From Bermanella sp034110565 (GTDB lineage: Bacteria; Pseudomonadota; Gammaproteobacteria; Pseudomonadales; Oceanobacteraceae), in contig JAWUYY010000005.1 of assembly GCA_034110565.1 (NCBI GenBank), positions 1-11,564 of the forward strand: a stretch of 11,564 nucleotides of DNA. Direction: 5' to 3'. The notes beneath the pieces are model-generated. The model searched no databases, was not told the origin of the DNA, and saw only the letters and a list, made by a program, of their open reading frames with translations. Shown one piece after another: positions 5,497-11,564 of the stretch. Position numbers and translations under genes: made by a program. Numbering within the stretch: the first letter of the stretch is position 1; every line of letters begins with the position of its first letter.

Positions 5497-5517
5497 TAAT
5501 TGATTATCTTTAACGTC

Positions 5518-5649
5518 TTAATACGCGGTTCCGGTCTTTTGCTCAAAACAACGAAACGCATTATCGCAAGTGACTGTTTCAAGTTGTAATATCTTCTTTT
5601 TGGGATCGCATAAACAACATTGCGGATCGGGCATTAACTGCAATCCCAT
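5518..5649 (-). CDS. Possible small Cys-rich ORF or gene remnant
   Basis: On the minus strand, ATG at 5647-5649 opens 43 codons to a TAA at 5518-5520. The product has a CCLC cluster at residues 11-14, further cysteines at 28 and 34, and a plausible mixed composition (MGLQLMPDPQCCLCDPKKK, then ILQLETVTCDNAFRCFEQK). The frame stays open upstream of the ATG for 15 more codons (IDDKYDRFITNLFSM) without another normal start, so it may be the 3' end of a longer decayed gene. No ribosome binding site is visible. It could bind a metal; no family is recognised. Confidence 0.3.
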   Translation of the reverse strand: MGLQLMPDPQCCLCDPKKKILQLETVTCDNAFRCFEQKTGTAY

Positions 5650-5660
5650 TGAAAAAAGAT

Positions 5661-5694
5661 TTGTAATAAATCTGTCATATTTATCATCTATTCT
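5661..5694 (+). promoter_or_regulatory. Pho-box-like direct repeat with a spaced -10
   Basis: TTGTAAT-AAAT-CTGTCAT (5661-5678) matches the two CTGTCAT heptamers separated by four AT-rich bases that PhoB binds; the second copy is perfect and the first has two changes. Ten bases later lies TATTCT (5689-5694), a -10-like hexamer at the spacing seen in PhoB-activated promoters. The next plus-strand ORF starts at 5758. This is a pattern match only, and the same bases overlap the open upstream part of the minus-strand Cys-rich frame. Confidence 0.5.
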
Positions 5695-5757
5695 CTAAGC
5701 GTACACAACAGAAGCGTATTGCATTGGGCGATAGCCTGTCAGTGTTGGTAATTAAAT

Positions 5758-5841
5758 ATGAGTGACTACGAAGAAGAGCTTTTACTGGATGTAATGGACT
5801 TTGAGGATGATGATTTCATTGATGATAGTTTTGAGCTTTAA
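5758..5841 (+). CDS. Tiny acidic ORF, 27 residues, downstream of the Pho-like box
   Basis: ATG 5758 opens 27 codons ending in TAA at 5839-5841. Thirteen of 27 residues are Asp or Glu (MSDYEEELLLDVMDFEDDDF, then IDDSFEL), with hydrophobic residues interleaved as in an acidic interaction peptide. There is no strong ribosome binding site (GTTGGTAATTAAAT precedes it). The ORF is followed by a hairpin at 5882-5906. Its coding status is uncertain; the leader of about 60 bases could instead belong to a small RNA. Confidence 0.4.
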   Translation: MSDYEEELLLDVMDFEDDDFIDDSFEL

Positions 5842-5881
5842 GTTAAGCGTTTTACCTTTCTAAATCGGCGTCCGCCGCATA

Positions 5882-5906
5882 CTGGCCATTTTTTATGTCT
5901 GGCCAG
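5882..5906. terminator. Hairpin between convergent transcripts
   Basis: CTGGCCA (5882-5888) and TGGCCAG (5900-5906) form a seven-base stem around TTTTTTATGTC. An AT-rich stretch follows on the plus strand and the loop carries the T run. It sits 41 bases after the tiny ORF and 24 bases beyond the 3' end of the minus-strand regulator gene, so it could serve both directions. Confidence 0.5.
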
Positions 5907-5929
5907 ATTTAATTTCCCTCTAGTTTTAT

Positions 5930-6961
5930 TTATACAGCACTCACGCGCTCTCTGTGTATTCTTCTGTAGACTCCTGGTGATTCATCGGTCCAACGTTTAA
6001 ATGCTCTCTGGAAGGCTGTGGGCGAGCTAAACCCTAGTAAATAAGCGATTTCGCCAATGGCAAGATCGGTATCCTTCATATAGGTTTCGGCCAAGCTTCG
6101 GCGTGTATCATTTAGTAAATTTTGGAAGGACGTGCCGTGATCTTGCAGTTTGCGTCTTAGTGTCCATGGGGGCATGCCTAAACTGTCAGCCACTTGTTCA
6201 ATACTGGGGGTTTGTCCTTCTAGTAATGGACTGATTTCGTCCATAACTTTTTCACTTAAAGATCGGTCTTTGGTGGCTTTAGCAAGGCGCTCTTCGCAGA
6301 TGCCTTGCAAGTTTAAAAAAGCATTTTTATCGTGTTGTAATAATGGCCAGCTAAGGGCGTCTTTTTTTATGATAAGCGCATTGCGTTGTGCGCCGAATAT
6401 CACGGGGCATTGAAAGTATGCTTCATAGGCCTCGGCATGGGCAGGGCGGTCAAATTCTACTTCTACGCGTTCAACTGCTCCTGTTCGGCCACATAACCAT
6501 TCAATGACTTTATGTTGAGACGATAAAACAGAATCGACGACAAATAAATTGTATTCGTTGTAAGGGCTGATGGAGTAGAAACTGGCTACACCTTTGTTGT
6601 TTTCTAAGTAGAAACTTGATTGTCCACGGCAGTTGGTACTGGATAGACGCTCATAGTGGGCCATGACTTTACAGGCGGCTTCAATATCTTTGGCCGTCAT
6701 GGCTAAGAAACCGGTGAGACCTAAGAAAGGGATTTTTACTCGCCTGCCCATTTCTAAACCTAAATCGCCTCGGCCTATTTGTTCGATGGCGGCAAACCCT
6801 AGGCGCATAAACCGTGGGATACTGATACGACCTTCAGGTTGAGAGAGCTTGGCTTCCGATAAATTAAACTGGCTCGCCAATGTATCTGCATCACCACCTA
6901 GGGCGTTTAAGGTGCTGAGCAGGGCTCGAACATAACTAACGGAGATGTCGCCTAATTTCAT
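5930..6961 (-). CDS. AraC-family transcriptional regulator (Arabinose_bd-type N-terminal domain)
   Basis: The product is 343 residues, the usual length for the OruR/ArgR-like subgroup. The N-terminal part (about 15-205) has the PF12625-type arrangement: LGGDADTLASQFNLSEAKLS, a 'RISIPRFMRL' segment, GDLGLEMGRRVKIPFLGLTG, and a later strand set ending in CPVIFGAQRNALIIKKDAL. The C-terminal part (about 240-335) is the double helix-turn-helix: SIEQVADSLGMPPWTLRRKL and then IGEIAYLLGFSSPTAFQRAF followed by KRWTDESPGVYRR, the signature AraC end. It is divergent from fadH with about 120 bases between the two starts, so control of fadH or of itself is likely by position. The ligand is unknown; lipid-related molecules are an inference from the neighbour only. 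The ribosome binding site is weak. Confidence 0.93.
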   Translation of the reverse strand: MKLGDISVSYVRALLSTLNALGGDADTLASQFNLSEAKLSQPEGRISIPRFMRLGFAAIEQIGRGDLGLEMGRRVKIPFLGLTGFLAMTAKDIEAACKVMAHYERLSSTNCRGQSSFYLENNKGVASFYSISPYNEYNLFVVDSVLSSQHKVIEWLCGRTGAVERVEVEFDRPAHAEAYEAYFQCPVIFGAQRNALIIKKDALSWPLLQHDKNAFLNLQGICEERLAKATKDRSLSEKVMDEISPLLEGQTPSIEQVADSLGMPPWTLRRKLQDHGTSFQNLLNDTRRSLAETYMKDTDLAIGEIAYLLGFSSPTAFQRAFKRWTDESPGVYRRIHRERVSAV

Positions 6962-6969
6962 TTGTTCTA

Positions 6970-7021
6970 CTTGGTAAGAAAACTGTTCATCTAGGATATT
7001 GCGAATACTACCAAGAAAACT
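6970..7021. promoter_or_regulatory. Repeat pair in the regulator-fadH intergenic region (candidate operator)
   Basis: AAGAAAACT occurs twice in direct orientation (6976-6984 and 7013-7021), 37 bases start to start. CTTGGTA (6970-6976) and TACCAAG (7009-7015) form an inverted pair overlapping them. Paired repeats in the divergent promoter region of an AraC-type regulator are plausible binding sites. No convincing -35/-10 pair could be fixed. Confidence 0.4.
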
Positions 7022-7080
7022 AAGGTATTAGCCAGAATCAAACAAGAAACATAACAATAAAATTGATGTTGGAGAGAAAC

Positions 7081-9114
7081 ATGAGCCAGTATGCCCACTT
7101 ATTAGAACCGTTAGATTTAGGCTTCACCAAAGCGCGTAGCAGAGTGCTAATGGGCTCCATGCACACCGGCCTTGAAGAGCGCAAAGGCGGCTGGGAACGC
7201 CAAGCTGAATACTTCCGTCAGCGTGCCGAAGGCGGTGTGGGTATCATCGTTACAGGGGGTATTGGCCCCAATACACAGGGCGTGGGTGTACAAGGCGGCG
7301 CTATCCTTTGTAAAGATAATGAAGCTGACGTAGAGAAGCATAAGCTGGTCACAGATGCCGTGCATTCTGTTGATGGTGCGTTGATTTGTATGCAAATTCT
7401 ACATACTGGCCGCTATGCGTATAACAACGAAGCAGTTGCACCTTCTGCCATTAAGTCGCCGATTCATCCTTTCCCACCTAAAGAACTAGATGCCGATGGT
7501 ATCGAACAGCAAATTCAAGATTTTGTAACGTGTGCCTTACTTGCGCAAAAAGCGGGTTACGACGGTGTAGAAATCATGGGTTCTGAGGGTTACTTCATTA
7601 ATCAATTTATTGTCACGCGTACCAATAAGCGCACCGATGAATGGGGCGGTAGCTATGAAAATCGTATTCGCTTAGCCAAAGAAGTGGTTCGCCGGACCCG
7701 CGAAGCCGTGGGTGAGCGATTTATTATTATCTTCCGTTTATCTATGTTGGATTTAGTCGAAGACGGCAGCACTTGGGACGAAGTGGTTTATCTGGGTAAA
7801 GAGATTGAAAAGTGCGGCGCTACGTTAATTAACACTGGTATCGGCTGGCATGAAGCTCGTGTACCGACCATTGCTACCAGTGTACCCCGTGCGGCGTTTG
7901 TAGAAGTCACCGCCCGTATGAAAAAAGAACTCAGCGTGCCATTGATTACCACTAACCGTATTAATGATCCCGATGTAGCCGATGCCATTATTGCAGAAGG
8001 TCAGGCGGACATGGTGTCTATGGCACGTCCTATGTTGGCTGACCCATATTTTGTGACTAAGGCGGCGGCTGGTAAAGCAGATGAGATTAATACCTGTATC
8101 GGCTGCAACCAAGCGTGCTTAGACCATGTGTTCAGTGGTGGTGAAGTCTCTTGCTTGGTGAATCCGTATGCGTGTAATGAAACCAAGTTGATCCAACAAC
8201 CCGTTGAAAAAGTCAAAAAAATTGCGGTTGTGGGCGCAGGCCCAGCTGGCTTGTCGGCAGCAACAACCGCAGCTGAGCGTGGCCATGATGTGACCCTGTT
8301 TGATGGTGCAAAAGAAATTGGTGGTCAATTTAATATTGCTAAACAGGTGCCAGGCAAAGAAGAATTTAATGAGACGATTCGCTACTTTGGCAAAATGATT
8401 GAAAAAACCGGCGTTAAGTTACAGTTAAATACTCGTGTAAATGCGCAACAGTTAATTGATGCAGGTTTTGATGAGGTATTTTTAGCAACGGGTATTGTGC
8501 CCCGTACTCCTGAACTTGAAGGGGTGGATCACCCCATGGTGATGAATTACCTAGATGTGCTGCGTGATAAAAAACCAGTGGGTAAGCGCGTGGCCGTAAT
8601 GGGAGCAGGTGGTATCGGTTTTGATGTGTCTGAATACCTCACTCACGGTAAGACAAGTCCTAGCCTTAATAAGGATGAGTTTATGAAGGAGTGGGGCGTG
8701 GATTTAACCGTTACCAATCGAGGTGGCTTAGCGACGGACCCACAAGTTGAGGCATCACCTCGTGAGGTTTTCTTGTTACAGCGTAAGAAAACGAAGGTAG
8801 GCGCAGGTTTGGGTAAAACCACGGGTTGGATTCATCGTACAACCCTTAAGCACAAGCGTGTGCAGATGATGAATAATGTGAACTATCTGAAAATCGATGA
8901 CCAAGGCTTGCACATTGAAGTTGGTGGTCAGCCTATGCTGCTGGCGGTTGATAATGTGATTGTTTGCGCAGGACAAGAGTCATTGCGTGAGCTACAAGTG
9001 CCTTTGCAGGACGCTGGCATTGGGGTGCACTTGATTGGTGGTGCAGATAAAGCGTCTGAACTAGATGCCAAGCGCGCGATTAAACAAGGGACGGAACTAG
9101 CTGCTGTTATCTAG
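7081..9114 (+). CDS. fadH: 2,4-dienoyl-CoA reductase (NADPH)
   Basis: This enzyme reduces 2,4-dienoyl-CoA to 3-enoyl-CoA with NADPH in the beta-oxidation of polyunsaturated fatty acids; it is cytoplasmic and carries FMN, FAD and a 4Fe-4S cluster. The 677-residue product parallels E. coli FadH throughout. Residues 1-330 are an old-yellow-enzyme TIM barrel with the catalytic Tyr171 (GSEGY) and His257 (GIGWHEAR). The cluster ligands are Cys339, 342, 346 and 358 (CIGCNQAC...SCLVNP). The FAD fold has GAGPAG at 385-390, and the NADPH fold has GAGGIG at 508-513. Start 7081 is preferred over ATGs at 7063 and 7066 because GGAG (7071-7074) is six bases upstream and the protein then begins MSQYAHLLEPLDLGF like its homologues. 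All key residues are present. It is monocistronic, with a terminator right after. Confidence 0.97.
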   Translation: MSQYAHLLEPLDLGFTKARSRVLMGSMHTGLEERKGGWERQAEYFRQRAEGGVGIIVTGGIGPNTQGVGVQGGAILCKDNEADVEKHKLVTDAVHSVDGALICMQILHTGRYAYNNEAVAPSAIKSPIHPFPPKELDADGIEQQIQDFVTCALLAQKAGYDGVEIMGSEGYFINQFIVTRTNKRTDEWGGSYENRIRLAKEVVRRTREAVGERFIIIFRLSMLDLVEDGSTWDEVVYLGKEIEKCGATLINTGIGWHEARVPTIATSVPRAAFVEVTARMKKELSVPLITTNRINDPDVADAIIAEGQADMVSMARPMLADPYFVTKAAAGKADEINTCIGCNQACLDHVFSGGEVSCLVNPYACNETKLIQQPVEKVKKIAVVGAGPAGLSAATTAAERGHDVTLFDGAKEIGGQFNIAKQVPGKEEFNETIRYFGKMIEKTGVKLQLNTRVNAQQLIDAGFDEVFLATGIVPRTPELEGVDHPMVMNYLDVLRDKKPVGKRVAVMGAGGIGFDVSEYLTHGKTSPSLNKDEFMKEWGVDLTVTNRGGLATDPQVEASPREVFLLQRKKTKVGAGLGKTTGWIHRTTLKHKRVQMMNNVNYLKIDDQGLHIEVGGQPMLLAVDNVIVCAGQESLRELQVPLQDAGIGVHLIGGADKASELDAKRAIKQGTELAAVI

Positions 9115-9134
9115 TTTTTCATGGATTAGACCGT

Positions 9135-9169
9135 AAAACACCTCTGTCACGAATGTGCAGGGGTGTTTT
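9135..9169 (+). terminator. Rho-independent terminator of fadH
   Basis: AAAACACCTCTG (9135-9146) and CAGGGGTGTTTT (9158-9169) form a 12-base stem with a single G-T wobble and an 11-base loop. A T-rich tail (TTTTGTATTTG) follows. It lies 20 bases after the stop codon, and the leading A run makes it potentially bidirectional. Confidence 0.9.
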
Positions 9170-9219
9170 GTATTTGTGAGGCAGTCTTGAAAATGGCGAG
9201 CGAGGACTGATTAGAGGGC

Positions 9220-9238
9220 GAATATTGTAATCATTATC
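9220..9238 (+). promoter_or_regulatory. Fur-box-like operator
   Basis: GAATATTGTAATCATTATC matches the 19-base Fur consensus GATAATGATAATCATTATC at 15 positions, with a perfect right half. It ends 57 bases before the start of the coiled-coil gene, in the only region where that gene's promoter can lie. Iron repression of the downstream unit is therefore inferred; no clear -35/-10 pair was identified. Confidence 0.6.
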
Positions 9239-9295
9239 ACATCTTGCTCTGGTGAACTGACCTACACTCAATTTAGTTCATCATAGGTGTCGCAT

Positions 9296-10348
9296 ATGAC
9301 AAACATGGCGCTAGATTGGGTTCACCCCATCTCAAGTCACATAGAAACCTTACTTATTTTTAAAGAAAACAAAGTGATACACATTTTAGGTAAAGACCAA
9401 ATGGATGCCTTACTGGATTCAGAAATGGGTTTGCCTGATATGAATGGTACTTATCGAGCCGTGTTTATACAGGCTAATTATGATTGGCTGATTCAAGCTT
9501 TGGTTTGTTGCACGATTCCATTTGATGAGGCCGGTTACTGTGAGCGAGATTGGCCGTTACCGTTGCAGCGTTTGTGTGATTCGGCAGGTCCCGGCCCTGA
9601 TTTTGGCGCAGGCCGAATTCGCTTAGCCTGTCGTAGTCAGTGTCCGATTTCAGGATACAAAGAAAATTTATGGGATCCTTCGACGGCTATATTTAGTGCC
9701 ATTACTGAAGCATTGGATGAGTCCCAAGGCACCTTATTGCATCAGGTAACGGGTGATGAGTTTTCTACCGACGAGGTGACGAATATTAAACGGACGCTGC
9801 GCAATGAAGAGGCGGCGTACCGTAATCAGGTTCAGCAATTACAGCAAGAATTAGAGCAGCAAAAACTATTGGCTGAACGACTGGCTAAACAGTTATCAGT
9901 CATAATGGAAAAACGCTCAACACTGGATGAGCATGAGCTGCGCCAGCAAAACGAACGTTTAAATATGAAGGTGCGAGAGCAACAAGTATTACTAGAAAAA
10001 CTGCGTAATGAGGCGCCACTGCAATCAAGCGAAGATGAGTCGTTGTCAGATGTCGACGATAGTATTATTCAGCGCATGCAAGATAACGATGTTATGAGTG
10101 TGGTGTTTCACCCTGGGGCTGGGCACATTAATTTATCTGCTCACCAGCTTGTAGACTATCTGGATGACCCTATTGCCTATGTAGCTCATCATATTTCATT
10201 AGGTAAGACAGAGTATTTGATTTGGCTTAAACACCATGACGACCCCCATTGTGCAGTGTGTGACAGTGCTATCTCTATTATTGGGAATCCAGCAATTTTT
10301 GATGAAAACCTAGATATTTATTGTGAACAGCATAAACCACTTGAGTAA
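9296..10348 (+). CDS. Unrecognised coiled-coil protein with clustered cysteines and a zinc-ribbon-like tail
   Basis: The product is 350 residues with no signal peptide or membrane segment. The N-terminal domain (1-150) has six cysteines (71, 72, 82, 94, 112, 116), including a C-x3-C pair. Residues about 157-238 form a long Gln/Glu-rich coiled coil with heptad leucines. An acidic linker (SSEDESLSDVDD) leads to a C-terminal domain (about 255-350) ending in C319-x2-C322 and C343-x2-H346, a possible zinc or other metal site. I do not recognise the family. ATG 9296 is preferred over GTG 9287 because AGG lies at 9285-9287. The Fur-like box upstream suggests iron control, and the PLP enzyme gene follows 48 bases after the stop, probably on the same transcript. 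Confidence 0.82.
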   Translation: MTNMALDWVHPISSHIETLLIFKENKVIHILGKDQMDALLDSEMGLPDMNGTYRAVFIQANYDWLIQALVCCTIPFDEAGYCERDWPLPLQRLCDSAGPGPDFGAGRIRLACRSQCPISGYKENLWDPSTAIFSAITEALDESQGTLLHQVTGDEFSTDEVTNIKRTLRNEEAAYRNQVQQLQQELEQQKLLAERLAKQLSVIMEKRSTLDEHELRQQNERLNMKVREQQVLLEKLRNEAPLQSSEDESLSDVDDSIIQRMQDNDVMSVVFHPGAGHINLSAHQLVDYLDDPIAYVAHHISLGKTEYLIWLKHHDDPHCAVCDSAISIIGNPAIFDENLDIYCEQHKPLE

Positions 10349-10396
10349 CCTTGCGGTTTGTGGAGACTAACGCATTTACATGTGTGCTGTTGTTTT

Positions 10397-11290
10397 ATGA
10401 GTGCCACCTTTTCTAAATTACCAAAACCCATTATTCAAAGTATTACCTTGGATACGCTTAGCGCGTTTGGCGTTTCGCTGCATGTAAAGCGAGATGACTT
10501 AATTGATGATGTGGTCAGTGGTAATAAATTGTTCAAGCTGCATCACCATTTGCAGGCCTTTCATGCTCAAAATAAACAAACTTTAATCACATTTGGTGGC
10601 GCATTTAGCAATCACCTGCATGCAACCGCTTATATTGGTCAAGCCCTTGGTATTAAAACAGTTGGTATTATTCGAGCTGAACCTCACGAATTAAAAAACT
10701 TAACCCCAACGTTAAGCGATTGCCAAAGCTGGGGGATGACGCTTGCACCGGTTTCTCGTAGTGAATATAAATTAAAGCAAGACTCTGGTGTCGTGCAGAA
10801 AATTGCGAATCAATATTCAGATATTTATTGGGTACCAGAAGGTGGTGCAGGTGAGCTAGGTGTGCAAGGTGCACAGTTAATATTAGACGGTGTGGATCAG
10901 TCACACTACGATGTAATTGTGTTGGCCTGCGGAACGGGAACCACATTAGCGGGTGTTATTCGAGCAAGTGAACCGCATGTGCAGGTTATTGGTGTGCCAG
11001 TTTTGAAAGGCGCTAAATGGATGGCGGCAGAAGTTGAGCAATATTTAGATGCGGCTATGAATAACTGGCAGCTAGTATTGGATTATCATTTTTCAGGCTA
11101 TGGAAAATGGAATGACGAACTGTTGAATTTCATGGCTGATATTCAGGCACAGACAGGTTTACCATTAGATCCCGTTTATACTGCAAAGGCATTTTATGGG
11201 TTAGTTGATTTAATTAGACTCAAAACAATTAACAAAGGCAGCCGAGTACTATTTATACACACGGGCGGGCTTCAAGGCGCACGTTTGTAA
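10397..11290 (+). CDS. PLP-dependent enzyme, ACC deaminase/D-cysteine desulfhydrase family
   Basis: This cytoplasmic fold-type II PLP enzyme has 297 residues. Visible motifs are VKRDDLI...SGNK (Lys44 the expected Schiff-base lysine), FGGAFSNHLHATA for cofactor and substrate binding, WVPEGGAGELGVQGA, the phosphate loop ACGTGTTLAG, and the C-terminal HTGG. The family includes D-cysteine desulfhydrases (D-cysteine to pyruvate, sulfide and ammonia) and ACC deaminases. Sequence inspection does not decide the substrate, but in free-living gammaproteobacteria the former or an unknown amino-acid lyase is likelier. The frame is open from 10358, but ATG 10397 is chosen because it yields the family-like N-terminus MSATFSKLPKP; the ribosome binding site is poor, suggesting translation coupled to or dependent on the upstream gene. 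Confidence 0.87.
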   Translation: MSATFSKLPKPIIQSITLDTLSAFGVSLHVKRDDLIDDVVSGNKLFKLHHHLQAFHAQNKQTLITFGGAFSNHLHATAYIGQALGIKTVGIIRAEPHELKNLTPTLSDCQSWGMTLAPVSRSEYKLKQDSGVVQKIANQYSDIYWVPEGGAGELGVQGAQLILDGVDQSHYDVIVLACGTGTTLAGVIRASEPHVQVIGVPVLKGAKWMAAEVEQYLDAAMNNWQLVLDYHFSGYGKWNDELLNFMADIQAQTGLPLDPVYTAKAFYGLVDLIRLKTINKGSRVLFIHTGGLQGARL

Positions 11291-11300
11291 CGAGCATTTT

Positions 11301-11329
11301 CTGTGTGGAATGCAAAGCATTCCACACAG
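11301..11329. terminator. Perfect inverted repeat between convergent genes
   Basis: CTGTGTGGAATGC and GCATTCCACACAG form a 13-base perfect stem with a three-base AAA loop. It starts 10 bases after the PLP-enzyme stop and ends 12 bases before the stop codon of the opposite gene. It is well placed as a bidirectional terminator, although neither strand has a proper T run after the stem. Confidence 0.55.
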
Positions 11330-11341
11330 TATCACCAAGAA

Positions 11342-11564
11342 TTAAGCGACTTCGCTTGTTTCGTGGGCTTCATGGGTGCGGTTGCTACGGTATTGAGCTG
11401 GGCTCATTCCCACGTATTTAATGAAAATACGATCTAGCGTGCGACGACCTGAAAAGCCAATCTTCATGGCGATTTGCTCGATGCTTTGTTTGTTGTCCAT
11501 TAACAAACTTTTTGCTTCTTCGATGCGTGAGTGCGTCAAAATCGATTTGAGTGATGTCCCTTCT
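11342..11564 (-). CDS. AraC-family regulator, C-terminal part (runs off the right edge)
   Basis: Reading in from the right edge on the minus strand, the frame encodes EGTSLKSILTHSRIEEAKSL, then IEQIAMKIGFSGRRTLDRIF and KYVGMSPAQYRSN, with the stop at 11342-11344. This is the second helix-turn-helix and the closing 'G.SP.qYR' of AraC/XylS DNA-binding domains. An internal TTG (11537-11539) can mimic a start, but the frame is open beyond it and the domain is incomplete from there, so the gene is partial. The effector domain and target are outside the window. It is convergent with the PLP-enzyme gene. Confidence 0.9.
   Translation of the reverse strand, partial: EGTSLKSILTHSRIEEAKSLLMDNKQSIEQIAMKIGFSGRRTLDRIFIKYVGMSPAQYRSNRTHEAHETSEVA

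Larger units (their letters stand above)
5452..5929. other. 478-base stretch without a large gene
   Basis: This interval holds a GGGC/GCCC hairpin just after the DUF3465 gene and two copies of TTATCTTAACG/TTATCTTTAACG (5464 and 5504). It also has a Cys-rich minus-strand ORF (5518-5649), a Pho-box-like repeat with a possible -10, a 27-codon plus-strand ORF (5758-5841) and a hairpin at 5882-5906. No attC or tRNA gene was seen. It probably marks the junction between array tail and stable chromosome. Confidence 0.6.

Noticed and set aside
7147..8976. Several minus-strand ORFs and one other within fadH
   Set aside because: They lie opposite a fully conserved fadH frame and have no recognisable product; they are shadows.
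10668..10946. Minus-strand ORF of 92 codons inside the PLP-enzyme gene
   Set aside because: It overlaps conserved motifs of the plus-strand enzyme and has no coding signature of its own.
1..11564. CRISPR array, tRNA, rRNA or integrase gene
   Set aside because: The repeats are attC sites with irregular spacing and coding sequence between them, not CRISPR. No tRNA or rRNA sequence was recognised, and no IntI-like tyrosine recombinase is encoded in the window.

Overview
The left part of this window (about 1-4391) is the distal end of a chromosomal integron gene-cassette array. Small plus-strand ORFs, AT-rich and mostly unrecognisable, alternate with imperfect palindromes that begin with a TAAC-type inverse core and end with a GTTRRRY-type core, which is the signature of attC sites. 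I count eight complete attC sites (ending near 144, 497, 963, 1580, 2008, 2360, 3044 and 3632) and a ninth that is cut in half at 4391. All ORFs point away from where the integrase and attI should be, so those must lie to the left, outside the window.

The cassette products fall into three groups: small inner-membrane proteins (ORFs at 156 and 2025, and the broken gene at 1628), secreted or periplasmic proteins (513 and 2357), and soluble cytoplasmic proteins (978, 3066, 3646). One cassette gene (1628-1896) is split by a frameshift. The ninth attC is abruptly replaced by 27 bases resembling an IS3-family insertion-sequence end. After that come two genes for exported proteins, a DUF302 protein (4447-4899) and a DUF3465 protein (5056-5451). 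They look like a decayed array tail or the junction with the ordinary chromosome.

Positions 5452-5929 hold no large gene. They carry a Pho-box-like direct repeat, a 27-residue acidic ORF, a Cys-rich ORF on the opposite strand and hairpins. The right part is conventional chromosome with more balanced base composition. It holds an AraC-family regulator (minus strand, 5930-6961) divergent from fadH, the 2,4-dienoyl-CoA reductase of unsaturated fatty-acid beta-oxidation (7081-9114), closed by a strong terminator. Next comes a probable two-gene unit behind a Fur-box-like sequence: an unrecognised coiled-coil protein with clustered cysteines (9296-10348) and a PLP enzyme of the ACC deaminase/D-cysteine desulfhydrase family (10397-11290). 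The window ends in the C-terminal part of a convergent AraC-family regulator.

The combination of a cassette array with mixed attC lengths, a FadH very close to the enterobacterial enzyme, DUF3465, and Fur- and Pho-like sites suggests a marine or aquatic gammaproteobacterium. The genus cannot be settled from this window; the attC set is heterogeneous, unlike the uniform repeats of Vibrio cholerae.
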